From Cyprinodon diabolis (Eukaryota; Chordata; Actinopteri; Cyprinodontiformes; Cyprinodontidae): DNA of 64,000 bases. Positions 11,894-24,700 of this stretch are shown here, one piece after another. Within the stretch, counting starts at the first letter, position 1, and each line of letters opens with the position of its first letter. A model generated the notes under the pieces. It made no database searches. It was not told the origin of the DNA and saw only the letters and a program-made list of their open reading frames with translations. The position numbers were made by a program, and so were the translations under genes. The stretch covers positions 18,195,479 to 18,259,478 of the forward strand of contig CM060068.1 of NCBI GenBank assembly GCA_030533445.1, in the 5' to 3' direction.

Positions 11894-13314
11894 TATTTAT
11901 CTCTCGTAGTTCTGTTTTCTATCCAAATATAATGTAAATATTTCCTTGTAGAGTCACTGAAATATTTTCTCTGTTTCCTTTGAATATGTCAGCATATCCA
12001 TTAAATCTAGTTCTGGATTGGCACGGCACAATTATGTAGGTTCTCTCTGTATTTTTTTTATATATCAGACCCCTATGAATTTGAATCAACTTTGACCCCT
12101 GAGCAGCAGTAACTGAGGGGCAAATTAAAGAAATAAAGCCAAAGTTGACAAAGTAGAAAGAAGGATTTTTTTGTTCTTTGCCTCTTTGGAGTAATGACGA
12201 TTTTTTTTTTTTTGTGTGTGTAATGCATAGTAGATCAGGGAGTGTTTGCATTGGGATGGAAACCTTGTATAAACCTTGTGTAAAACTATTCCTTTATTGT
12301 ACATTTTGTTAGCTTGTCTGTCTGTTATATTAACCAATATCATGTTTTTAACTAGATCTGCAATTTTCACAACTTTTGTGAGACACTTTTGTATAAATTA
12401 GGGAATATATTCATAAAAAGTTTATTTGAATTCTATACATTTTTGTAACCTTGTCTCTTTTCCTGCCAGACCCATGACTTTGCAGCTGAATTGTTGCGTG
12501 GTAAAACTTAAATAAACCTAGGGTCTATCTCAGTTGAAGCTACGCTATCTCCCTTGCAGAAAATCGTTGATCATCCCCATTGACTCTCAATGAGCACTAA
12601 ACACCGTAAGACACAAATTTCTGTCCAAAAAAATCTGAATATCAGATTTGCTGTGTTCAGGGATTTACTGTCATTACAGTGGCTTAGCAGATACATCTGC
12701 AAAGTCACCAACATGTGTAGGAAAGTTGCCAGAAACTGCCAAGGCTGCTACCAGAGGTTACCTCATGCAAAAGATTGCCATGAGGTTGTCAGAGCCAGTT
12801 AAAAGCTGCAAGAGGCTGCTAAGGCAGCTGCAAAAAGGCTGTTTAAGAGTGCCAAAGGCTGCCAGTAGCTCCCAAAGGCTCCTATTGGGATTCCAAAGGC
12901 TGCAGAGGCAGCTGACAAAAGAGGCAAGCCATGGTGTTACCAGACTAGAAAGTCTAAGATGGTGACACCTTGGCTGATTGTCATTACATTTAGCTTGTGT
13001 GTTATTCAATATTTACTTTAAAATTATGATTCGTTACTGTATATGATTTAAGAAACAATGTTAAACAGGTACTATAAGGTGAGTGCACATGCTTCAGGTT
13101 AAAAGCTGAAGAAAAAAAAGCTATACTGTCAAATAGTGTGTTACATGTAAGAGGAATCAGCTTTGGTGCTACAGTGCTAAACAGACAACAAGAGATTTGA
13201 CATGAATAAATATGGAAATATACTGAGTTGAATAAACAAATACCAGTTATATAGAAATAACACCGTAGCTCTTAGTAAAACTACAATAATTGCAAAATGA
13301 AATCAAACAACATA
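11894..13314. other. Intergenic; degenerate short-period repeat near 12690-12930
   Basis: No gene is supported. Between about 12690 and 12930 variants of 'ccaaaggctgc' recur irregularly, giving a Leu/Gln/Arg-rich ORF on the plus strand (12648-12965) that is best explained by the repeat. Confidence 0.45.
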
Positions 13315-14562
13315 CACTATATTGCCAAAAGTATTTGCTCACCCATCCAAATTATTGGAATCAGGTGTTCCAATCACTTCCATGGCCACAGGTGTATAAA
13401 TTCAAGCACCTAGGCATGCAGACTGTTTTTACAAACATTTGTGAAAGAATGGGTCGCTCTCAGGAGCTCAGTGAATTCCAGCGTGGAACTGTGATAGGAT
13501 GCCACCTGTGCAACAAATCCAGTCGTGAAATTTCCTCGCTCCTAAATATTCCACAGTCAACTGTCAGCTGTATTATAAGAAAATGGAAGTGTTTGGGAAC
13601 GACAGCAACTCAGCCACGAAGTGGTAGGCCACGTAAACTGACGGAGCGGGGTCAGCGGATGCTGAAGCGCATAGTGCGAAGAGGTCGCCAACTTTCTGCA
13701 GAGTCAATCACTACAGACCTCCAAACTTCATGTGGCCTTCAGATTAGCTCAAGAACAGTGCGCAGAGAGCTTCATGGAATGGGTTTCCATGGTCGAGCAG
13801 CTGCATCCAAGCCATACATAACCAAGTGCAATGCAAAGCGTCGGATGCGGTGGTGTAAAGCACGCCGCCACTGGACTCTAGAGCAGTGGAGACGCGTTCT
13901 CTGGAGTGACGAATCGCGCTTCTCCATCTGGCAATCTGATGGACGGGTCTGGGTTTGGCGGTTGCCAGGAGAACGGTACTTGTCTGACTGCATTGTGCCA
14001 AGTGTAAAGTTTGGTGGAGGGGGGATTATGGTGTGGGGTTGTTTTTCAGGAGCTGGGCTTGGCCCCTTAGTTCCAGTGAAAGGAACTCTGAATGCTTCAG
14101 CATACCAAGACATTTTGGACAATTCCATGCTCCCAACTTTGTGGGAACAGTTTGGAGCTGGCCCCTTCCTCTTCCAACATGACTGTGCACCAGTGCACAA
14201 AGCAAGGTCCATAAAGACATGGATGACAGAGTCTGGTGTGGATGAACTTGACTGGCCTGCACAGAGTCCTGACCTCAACCCGATAGAACACCTTTGGGAT
14301 GAATTAGAGCGGAGACTGAGAGCCAGGCCTTCTCGTCCAACATCAGTGTGCGACCTCACAAATGCGCTTCTGGAAGAATGGTCAAAAATTCCCATAAACA
14401 CACTCCTAAACCTTGTGGACAGCCTTCCCAGAAGAGTTGAAGCTGTTCTAGCTGCAAAGGGTGGACCGACGTCATATTGAACCCTATGGATTAGGAACGG
14501 GATGTCACTTAAGCTCATATGTGAGTCAAGGCAGGTGAGCAAATACTTTTGGCAATATAGTG
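13315..14562 (+). mobile_element. Tc1-like transposon, family B, copy 1 (complete)
   Basis: A complete 1248-bp element flanked by TA (13313-13314 and 14563-14564). The inverted ends start cactatattgccaaaagtat and are about 29 bp, much shorter than those of family A. It encloses one intact transposase gene on the plus strand. The copy at 52666-53913 has the same length and is inverted relative to this one. Confidence 0.97.
13449..14480 (+). CDS. Tc1-like DD34E transposase (family B, copy 1)
   Basis: Transposase of 343 aa counted from [13 protein letters not shown], chosen because it is the usual Tc1 start; the frame is open upstream to 13290 only through the inverted repeat. The N-terminal helix-turn-helix is [17 protein letters not shown], followed by the AT-hook-like GRPRKL, and then a second DNA-binding subdomain. 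The catalytic residues are D in LWSDESRF, D in FQHDCAPVH and E in [14 protein letters not shown]. The frame is unbroken and of normal family length. It differs visibly from the second copy by one residue (Cys versus Ser after STVS). Confidence 0.95.
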   Translation: MGRSQELSEFQRGTVIGCHLCNKSSREISSLLNIPQSTVSCIIRKWKCLGTTATQPRSGRPRKLTERGQRMLKRIVRRGRQLSAESITTDLQTSCGLQISSRTVRRELHGMGFHGRAAASKPYITKCNAKRRMRWCKARRHWTLEQWRRVLWSDESRFSIWQSDGRVWVWRLPGERYLSDCIVPSVKFGGGGIMVWGCFSGAGLGPLVPVKGTLNASAYQDILDNSMLPTLWEQFGAGPFLFQHDCAPVHKARSIKTWMTESGVDELDWPAQSPDLNPIEHLWDELERRLRARPSRPTSVCDLTNALLEEWSKIPINTLLNLVDSLPRRVEAVLAAKGGPTSY

Positions 14563-17500
14563 TAGCTTTTACATGTGCTGATATACTTGTATTTTCTGCA
14601 AGGGGAAACCTACTGTTTTGTTTATATGTGCAAATAAAGCTCTAGCCTGTTACTTAGTTTCTACTTGCAGATGATGAAGATGGAGTCTGGCTGTTATTTA
14701 ATAAACAATGTTAAACCTAAATTCCAAAGCACTGCAATTAGGTCAGAGTACTGACAGACATACTAAGGTGACCTCTTTTGTTTCTAAGTCTGTAGCTCAT
14801 TTTTGATCTGCAAAGTTTATTTTTGGCACCTAAAAGGTTTTTATTTTGTTTGATTGCACATTGTGTGACTTTTTTTAAGATCATCAGTTTGAATCCAATA
14901 ACAGCTCCGATATTGTTCAAATGGTCTGTTAAAAAGTTAGTTTGGCTTAAACATCTGTAGCAATAATAACAGGTAACAGAATTCATATTCAATACCCGCT
15001 CCAAACTTTCTCTTTTTCCACAAGAAAGCACTATTTTTCAAACAGCCGGCCTGCAGCTAATTGGTGCCTAAAAACAACTTATATAGGTAAAAATATACCT
15101 CCCATAGTGCTAAATATAGATGAGATACAGAGGGTAAAATGGAAGCTGTGCCGTAAAGAACTGGAAGACGTCCAGTTGAACTTTTTACTTTTAACACTAA
15201 AAAAAAAAAAAAAAAAAAGACTATTGCAGTAATCTGTTGTCAGTTCTTTTTTGTGGGTAATAATTCACAGTAAATAGTCATATCCTGTAATCAATCAACT
15301 GTTTTTGAAATGTCTTTTTGTTTATTCATTTAACATGTCACAGATACACATAGCATCAAAGACTAAGTTTTCAGCTCAAGTGAATGCAGTCACGTTATAT
15401 TATTGGTTGACAGTTCAATGAATAACCGTTAATGACATCATCATTCGAAACTAATTGCTGCTTTACTTATTGGCAGCCCATTTGCTGGTAGTCAACGTTG
15501 GCTCCCACCGCATGAGCAGCAGCTGCTGGGGTAGTATTGTAAAGGTCCTGGACTCCTCTGGTAGCCTCTGGCTGCTGCCTCTACAGAACAGAAGTGCCAT
15601 AGGTGCTTCTGCAACCAACTGAGACCGGTCCTGCTGGGTTTTTGGGTGAAATTTGACGTTTGCAGTGTATTTGCTACTGCAGGCTATTGTACAAAAACCT
15701 AACACTGAGCGATTTTCAATTTTACCCCGCAAGATTTCAAGCACGTGGTTATGCTGGGGTGGATAATAGGTTTAACTTTTTGAACTATTAAACTGCTTTA
15801 ACAGTTTGTCCAACAGCATGTATATATTCTACTTGTGGAAATTGTTCATTTTCGGTGAAATTTTCTTTAAGCCTTCAAAGAATCATTAGAAAACAATTCC
15901 TGAAATTTGTCTGAAGCGTCCATTGTCCAAATTTTATGTGGCCTTTAGGGAATTCTTAGAAGATGTTTCCTAAAGGTTACTCCATGACAGTTTGAAATAC
16001 ACTCAAGGGAAGCTTTAGGAACATTCCCTGTAGCTTCCAGAAGGTCATTCTGTCATTGTCTGAATAACTTGCATGGGAACTTTTGACAGAATACCATGGA
16101 AGCGTTAAAAACAAACTGACCTATCTGAATCCTTGCCTGCAACAAATTAGTATTATTTCTCAAATGTGTTTAGAAGCCTTTAGAGATAGATAATCCAGGT
16201 CCAGAAAGTAAAAAAGCTGCCTCGTTTTCCTTCATCCTGTTTAATTAAACAGCTGATCAGCTCCTCATGTGATTTGTTTGCATTGTGGTGCCAGAAATGC
16301 AAATGGTTGGAACTAATCTCTGAACAGGTCTTTTACTTTTTTTAAGCCATCCCAGCATTATGAAGTGCATGGTCTCTAAAGGATGCATTTCAAAAATAGT
16401 AAAGAACTTAAGAGGAAAGATTTAGTAAATACTCTTGGAAGTTCTCTAAATGTTATTTTGCCAAAGTTTTACATAATCTTTAGGCAAACCTAGGAATCAA
16501 TCAAGAATACCAGCAAAAGTATAGCTAAAATATATTTTATGGTTCTTAAATCTTTTAATTCCAGGTGTCTAACATTTTTAATATGAAGTTTAAACGGGAT
16601 TTCTGCACAGCTGTAAACTGCACCGTTTTCCAGTGTCCTAAATCCTTACTCTGGGATTTTCTCTAGGACTATGATTCTTCATTTCTAAAAACAGAAATGC
16701 TTTAATTTTTTTTATGGAGACTTGGCATTATTGTGAATGAACAGCAGATTGATGCTCACATATCTTTGTTATAGGAGAATTTAAAGATCCAAACATGGTG
16801 TACCTCCAAGTTCACTCACTGACTACAAGAGACCAGATTTTGTGGTTATAAAAAAGGTATTGAAAGAATTGCTGATTTTCCCACATTTAGAGAACATAAA
16901 GTGCACCACCTTTAGGAGAGATTGAAAACTGCAGCTGATTTCATACTAGATTCCTTTTTAAAAAGGCATTATTGGACCAAAATACAGGTCTATTTTACAC
17001 ACTCTGATTTCAACCAGGCTGAGAATAATCAACAGCATTCTGCCTCTATACAACAGGACACTAATTTATTCAACTAGTCACTTTTATAATCTTTTAGTTT
17101 TAATGGTGGCTCAGATAGAGTATTGTTGGTTCATTACATGCATACGTCCCTTTATTAAAATGTGAATGGCTAAAACAGCTGCTAATCAATTTGAACATTA
17201 CAAAGGCTTGCTTAGTAAAGTTCAATTACAGCCAGTGATTTAAGATAGAAGAAAAACAGTATGAAAAGGTTTGAGGTTTTTAATAATCACCAACACATTT
17301 ATATACAAAGCAAGCAACAATATCATGTTCAAATAAAAGAAACAAAATAATCCTAAAATGTTATAACAGTTATAACAAGACATTTTACAGAGCAAGTATA
17401 ATTAATGTTGACAAAAATCAAAGATCATTTTCTACGGTTTACCAAAAAGGGGCATGAATGTGAAAAAAGTGAATGGAATCACAATAACACGCCCCTCCAA

Positions 17501-20500
17501 TGAAGAAAATTATGACGATATCTTATTATAATAAGCACACACTTGTCCCTTACAGTTTATGAGCACCAATTTGTCTTTGTTCTTCAATTATTCAATGGGG
17601 CAAATAAGCGCGTGAAAGCAAGAGGATGAGTTTACAGCATTACCAGATTTAAGGGTTAAATTGTTCGGGCTTGTTGGGGTCTTCCATTTAAATCTTTAAA
17701 TCTACCAGATATCTGAATACAAAGCAGGAAGGTGTATGCATGTCCTGCACCTATTGTTACACCATTAATGCAAGCATCTTAATATCCTGATTGTCAAAAC
17801 CATTTCACAGTGGCGCACTTCAGGATACCCTCGGCTTCCTGTTTTAGAAAAAAACAGATTAAGAAAGAAAATGACTAAAGTCAAACCCACTACTGAATGG
17901 ATCTAAAACTATAAACCTGTATTAACAGGACGAAAGGTAATTGCCTGTTGAGCACATCTTAATGGTATTTGCATTAGGTTCAGAAACAAAAAAGCAGAGA
18001 AAAAAAAAAAAAAACTCGATCTTGGGGGTTTTGCATCACATCCATTTTTTTTATCAGTATCTGCTATCTTTTATTCATATCTACTGTCCCTCTCAGTGCC
18101 TGAAATGATGCAATCACAGGGATCCGATATAACTCTAGGTCATTTTCAAACACACCCTATGAGTATGTGCAGCAAATCACATTCAGAAACAGATATCCCA
18201 ACAAAGCCCTCATCAAATAGCAAATCAAACATGAGATTGGTGCTGTAACAGTAGACGTAATTTACACACAACCAGGGTAGCAGTTAAGCTTTTTTTTTTT
18301 CCTTCAGCCATTAATATTCTGAAATTTTCTAAAAGTGATCTTGCATCCTGACTTTCTCTAAAGTGTGTACCTAATTTTTATAAAGACATTACAAATGAGG
18401 ATCTACTAACTTTAACTTATTCTGCTTTATTTGATCATAAAACCAGGGGCTACAGATAACTGAAAAGAGTACAGAAAAATAAAGAATAGACTGTTTAACA
18501 CAATCCTAAAAAAAACATTAAAGGTAAAGCGGTGTTTGAGAAATTTAGAGCACATACAAAAGCATCGCCCCATGGGTTAGTTTGGGTAGTTTCTTCTTCG
18601 GGTTTTCTAACAGTCTTGCGTAGGTGAGAAGCTGCATTGTTGGGATGGTGGTGAAAGACTTCAATACAAACATTAAAACTCACTGTACAGTCATACAACT
18701 GCGCACCTCAGTGCCTCCTGTTTTCTCAGTGGTATATCAGGTGAAAATCTGCAAGTCTCTGGCTCTCATACAAAGAAAACAACAAAACAAGGAGCAGTGC
18801 CAGGCAGTTGGCCTTGCCGACGCTCCTATATTTTATAGCTGCAACAACCAGGGTGCTTCTCCACTCTATCAGATCATCTGGTTGACAGAGAGAACTGGGG
18901 AAAGAAGGTCCTTAAGAGAATCCTACATTTTACCTCAGTCATTCAAAGGAGGTGGCTGTAAATAGGAAAGAAAATAAAAAAGGTACTTTAGTCATTGGAA
19001 AATATAAATTTAAAAAGAAATGTTTGATGGCATACAAGAAGTATTTAAAGGGTGTTAGCATTTAAACTTAACAGTAGAAATCCTAGCCACATTCAACAGC
19101 CTCAGGGAGATTTAATGATGACATATCATAAATGATTCAGAAGCAAAAGCTGGATGAAGGCAAAAGTGACAAAGCTTGGACAAAAAGGTGAACCTATACA
19201 GAAAAATTTTTCAATATGTAATGATTTTATCTGAAAACTTTGGACCACTGATCCCAATTACAGTCATTTTCTCTCTCCTGATTAGATGCTTATTTGGGTT
19301 TCAACCATTGAATATGATTCTAGTCAACGATACGCTACAGATTCAATCCAATAACCTTTAATATATAAAAAGATGCTTAAATTATATTCTTTGGTTAGGT
19401 CAAGAAAAATATAGAATACTAAAGAAGATGGAAAAATGAAGAAAAAGGATACATGTAAATGTGTCTTAAATTGAACCTACAAAAAATATCTAATATACTA
19501 GAAATATATTTTTCTTTACATTTAATGTAGATTATTGTGGTTTACGGATTAAAACACTAATATTCAGTTTTTTAAATCCTATATTCAAAATAAGGAAATA
19601 CATGAGATCTATTTTCACTCATTTACTGGGCCCCCACAAGTAAATCAGTACCAGTAAAAATCCTTTTTTTTTTTTACTTAAATCATTGCTGGAATACACT
19701 TACCTGTTATCACCTATAGGTGGCAGTAATGCAGGGGATACAGCTTTAACTGATCAAGCCAAGTATAAAGATGAATTTAAATCATCCCAACAATAAATAA
19801 TGGCTTTGGGACTAGTGGTTCTTACAGTTGTTAGTAGCATGAAAACTATTAAAAACATTAAATTTCGGCACATTTCAATCAGAGAAGCAACTGGCAGACA
19901 TTGGGTGAAGATCGAAACGGAGACTACAGCATGGCCTTGCAGTTAATCGCCAAAAATATGAAGAGGACCGGCAGTTGAAACAATAATAGGTAGCTCTCAG
20001 GTTTAGTTCTATACATTATTAATCTGAGACTGCTCTCATTTTTCAAGCTAATTAGGCGAAGCAACACCTACCAAAGTGTGGTTTTAGCCAATCATGGTAA
20101 CAAATGAAACAAAAACTGACAACACAACTTATGTTTTCTCGTTCATGCTGTTTCAAACATAAAACCGTGGAGTCTGATAAAACAGTAGAAGAAGCTCCTG
20201 TGTAGTTCAGCTGTGGGCTTGGCGGCTCTTACTTACATCTGGGCTATATGTGCCAACCCATTTTGCGTCAACTTGAACGATTCAGTCTAGAGTGGTACAA
20301 AATGGCTTCTTGTGTGCTTGTGAAGTTGCATATATAGAGAGATTTTAGCTTGTAAGTAGCAGACAGAACTTGACAGCTTGTGCACCATTTGGAGAACAAA
20401 TGGCATAAGTGTGAAAGAAGCTTCAATGAATTCAACAGCTCCATGGAATACTGTAAATGGTATTTTTTGGGTTATGTTTTGCCATGGGTGGTCTAATTCA

Positions 20501-21546
20501 ATAAAGCCGAGAAAGAAACCATGCACACAGGCCATGGCTTTTAAATAGAAATTTAGGATCTTGTAAAAGAAAGTAAAATCTAATAGGATGCCTTTTTTCA
20601 TAGCTTTTCTAGCTCACTGAACCAAGAGGGGATACATTATAAAATGAGTCATGCAAAGCACTAACTCTATATATGAGGAAAGTTATGTCACTTCAATGTA
20701 GCACAGTGTTCGCAACTAATAAAGTTGTGCAAGTGAACCATCTGTTTTACTGTGGTGCCATTTTATGGTTTACAACCTCTATACGTGATGCTGCTTTGTC
20801 CCACATTATTTATTCTCCACTCATATTGTGTCTATTTAAAAACACAGGTGAGTTTAGAGATTGTAGCTAAAATAAATTCAGGAAAACGTGACTCAGGTGA
20901 ATTTCAGCTGTTTCTCTCTGAATGATAACATATTTGTGTATTAGACACATTAGCAGAGGTGTTTATTGATTACTACACAACCCACTGTGTGGCGCTGCTG
21001 GGTGTTTAAATCAGTGAAAAGCAGTTAACTGTGATCTGAACATGGGAGGAATTTAACGCCTTATGTAAATTGTTGTTAGGTTTAACTTTCTTCTCAAGGA
21101 TCCATATTCATACAGGTCTAAAGAGATGAGATTTTAGAGCCCTTTGGGTACCTATTCCTGCTTTATTGACCAAGGTATCATTGTTTCTGACTAGTCAGCA
21201 AGGTCACTTGACCTAAATTCCACAGGGAGTCTGAAAGGCGGTGTGACCAGAAAGAGGAGGGATACAATGCAGATAAATTGAAGGCTAGAATTAATTCACC
21301 TTGCGCTTCTTTAACATCTTAGCAGAATCGGACAAATGCTTCCTTATTGCACATAGATACACTTTCAGTTGGCCATCATTTCTGTATTAAGATCTTGTTT
21401 GATCTGTTTTATGTTATATTGGAAGTTTTTGTAAAACTGAAGTTTGTTTATTGACTATAAATCAGAATCTTATAACTAACATAAGTAGAGACACACTGTG
21501 TATAATAATCTATAAAACAGAAAAATTTTCAATTGACTTACTGAAA
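14563..21546. other. 7-kb AT-rich stretch with no supported gene
   Basis: The only ORFs are short and lack domains (14738-15031, 15463-15744, 18495-18698, 18624-18965, 20287-20601). There are homopolymer runs at about 15200 and 18000 and AT-rich unique-looking sequence. On the minus strand, 17816-17860 could be read as a tiny terminal exon after a good acceptor, but nothing ties it to a gene. I see no G-patch or double-stranded-RNA-binding exons here for the upstream SON-like gene. Confidence 0.5.
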
Positions 21547-21552
21547 TTTATT
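21547..21552 (-). terminator. Poly(A) signal AATAAA for the SON-like gene
   Basis: On the minus strand AATAAA lies 210 bases after the SON-like stop codon at 21762. This fits a short 3' UTR and supports treating the exon at 21762-21836 as a true terminal exon. Other AATAAA-like hexamers exist in this AT-rich DNA. Confidence 0.45.
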
Positions 21553-21761
21553 TTGTCTTTCTTATTGATAACAATTTACGGAGGTGAGGCTGAAGGTTAA
21601 ACTTTAAATTTGCTAAAGTTCAAAAAATTATTGGCTTTAGATATCGTGACTTGTAGTAAACACATTCTAAATTGAAGCCTGTTTTTAATTGTAAGAAGAC
21701 AAAAAAATAAAAAATAATAATAAGGATTAACAGAAGATTTCACCTTTTGGCCTTGATGGTT

Positions 21762-24700
21762 TTAACTTTCATCATCTGACACATGGGGCTTAGCAATAGC
21801 CATCTCCTCTTTGCTATTTGCAATCATCTTGCACTTCTATAGAAAAAAAAAGATTAAAAAACAAACATTAGTCACTTTAGAAATAAAAACACCACAAGTA
21901 ACATTTAAAATCAGTACTTTCATTGTACAGCTCCACTCAGTTTTATGCAACTGCTCTATACACATTAAATAAAACAATGCCACCCTTGCCACCCTTTGTT
22001 TTATAGTGCTGCTCAATTTTAGAAAAGCATGCAACTCAGTTCCACTTTATTCCCATTTTCTTCATTCTGCTTTGCTAGATTTCTCACTCTTTTCCCTTAA
22101 GCATGTTTCACACTTAAGAAGACCTATATTATAATTAGACTCAGTCATGAAATAAGATGAAAATGAACATTTAATAATTAAGCAACAATAACTTGGCAAG
22201 TGCATTCAATAAAGTTGTTTGCACATCACCAACATGGACGAGGTGCCGCTCACTTTCGACATCCCGGTGAATCACACGGTGGAGAAGAATGGGACCAGCA
22301 CGGTAGCGATACACACAACGGGGTATGAAAAGGCGTCGTTTACTGTTGTGCTTGGCTGCCACGCAAATGGACAGAAACTGCCACCTATGTTGATTTTTAA
22401 GCGAAAGACTTTGCCTAAAGAGACTTTTCGAGCTGGAGTCGTAATTAAGTCAAATGAAAAGGAGGTGTTTTCCACGCATCACCATCGCTGTTAATCTGTG
22501 ACTCCATGTGTGCCCATCTCACAGCCGATGTGAAAAAAAAAGGTGAAACAAATTAACGCTGTGCTTGCTGTTATTCCAGGAGCGCCGGGCAAGTTACGCC
22601 ACAGTTTGCGGGTGGATTGTAGATGCTTGGGCTAACGTGTCTGCTGGCACTGTCGGTCGAGCTTTCACAAAAGCCGGCATCATTTCCGAGGAGCCGCCCG
22701 GTACGGAAAGTGACTCTGAGAGCGAAGAAGGGGAAATTGGCGTGTCTGATTTAGTGCAGCTGTATAATTCAGAAACAGAGGATGATGACTTCGATGGGTT
22801 TGATTAATACTTTGTAATAAATACATGAATAAAGAACAAACATACTCAGTTTTGCTCCCGCTCTATTTTTAAATACGCAGTAGAGGCATTTAAACGTAGT
22901 AGAGGACATGTACCTGTATATAAAACTCACGCCCTATAGTCCGGTGCACATTATGTGTGTGTTAAATACAGTAATGGAACACATAACTGAGATTGCGCCT
23001 TTAAGTACGGTGCGCCTTATGGTCGTGAAAATAAGGTACTGTTAAAAGGATATGTTTTTGCATTGCAAAAAGGCAGCAAGCTATTTTCCTGCCTTAAGCT
23101 AATAAGTTTGATCTGGCAAAATAATATATATCCAAGCTATTAACGGGTGAGTAAAACATTTATTTTCCAATTGTTGTTGTTAAATAGGGTAACTTTTATC
23201 ACCAATACAAGCTCATTATGTTTGTTTTATGTGAGGTTGCATGTAATGCAACAACACCACCAAAAAACATCAGAGTGTGAGTACAACTTTATTTCTGCAA
23301 CTTAAGTGTTTTTAAGCCCAGCATCGGTTTTAGACATTAAACTTGGTAAGGCTTTGGACTTGAGGCAGAATTCCAGTTTTGTTTAGATGCTTATTTAGCC
23401 TTGGTAGTACAATTTAAGCTCTAAATTAGAAATACAAAAAGGTCTTCCTTAATATATACATACAGTAGTAGCCATTCAAAATGTTCCTTGACTGGTCCCC
23501 TAAGATTCCTTTTTTAAACATCAATCTTTGTACCAAAATATTCTGTCGTGATTTGGGAACATTAGCATCTAAAGAGAAGTGTCATCTCCTGGTCAGACCC
23601 TGTCATTCAGTGAAAAGTTGGAGTCAGAGTTAAAAAAAATATGAATGCCCAGGAGAAGGAGGGGGTCCCTCCATTCGGCTGGCGTTTGCCTGGGAAGGGC
23701 AATTTTGAATGGCTGCTACTGAATATTAAGGATGGTTTCCTCACTGAGAACTACATATGAAAAAAAAACAAGATTTTAAAGGTCATTTGTGCTCAGCACA
23801 GATTTAAACCAAAGTGTATCAAATCCAGAAGTGACACATCTAAAGCTTACTAACCTCTGTGAGTTCCTTAATGGTATGTATGTTGGCCTGGTGAGTGACC
23901 TTCCTCTTTGCTTCCTCGATGTGGTCCATATTTAGAGACTGTGATTGAGGGACAAGGCTGGGGGGTGGTTTGTTAGTTATAGTGGGAAGAGGGGCAAGGG
24001 GTGGCATAGCGGCAAGGGCCCCCATGTTGGTCAAGGCAGCAGTCATCGTGGCCGCTGTCATACTTGCCACAGCGGCACTCATTGTGATGTTTGACATTGT
24101 GGGCATTCCAGGAATGCTTTGTAAGCCCATTGGACCCATACTGGACATATTTGGCATTCCCATGCCCATTGGAAGAGGTAAAGGTAAAGGTAATGAAATC
24201 GGCGTAGGAGATGGTGTCGGGAGAGGAAGCTGGAGAATGGCTTTTGGCCGAAGACTCTCAGGAATGGGAACTCCTGCCTTGGCACACATGGCGGCAGCAT
24301 TTGCCTTGGCTATTTCAAGTAACTGGTCTTTATCTGACAAGAGAATGGGAGAGGATGAGACAAAGGGAAGAGTATAAAATACAAAATAAGGTAGGTGCAT
24401 ACACTTTCATCTAAAAAAAATTGTTTTACCCAGATCAGTGAGCCTTGGAGGTGTCTTGCTAGCACTCCGCCGTGATCGGGACCCTGAGCGACGTTGTTTG
24501 CGGAGAATGACAACCGGAGAGTGGCTCGGTTCCCTCTTCCACCGGTCTCGTCTATCAAATGAACGACTGCGAAATGCTGGCCTTCTTCCTCGACCTCGTG
24601 ACCTTGACCTACGTCTACGATCTGAGGAGCGAGACCGTGATCGCCTGTTTCTGTCTCCTGACCTGGATCTTTTCCTCCGGCCTGTAGAGCGGCTCTTTGA

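Noticed and set aside
13772..14542. 256-codon ORF opposite the Tc1 family B transposase (and its mirror at 52686-53456)
   Set aside because: Antisense shadow, no domain.
15463..15744. 93-codon minus-strand ORF
   Set aside because: No recognisable domain or splice context; length within chance expectation.
17816..17860. Candidate final minus-strand exon (EAEGILKCATVKWF, stop) for the SON-like gene
   Set aside because: Good acceptor, but the SON-like frame already stops at 21762 with a nearby poly(A) signal, and the peptide does not match SON.
18495..18698. 67-codon minus-strand ORF
   Set aside because: No domain, no matching phase or similarity; AT-rich context.
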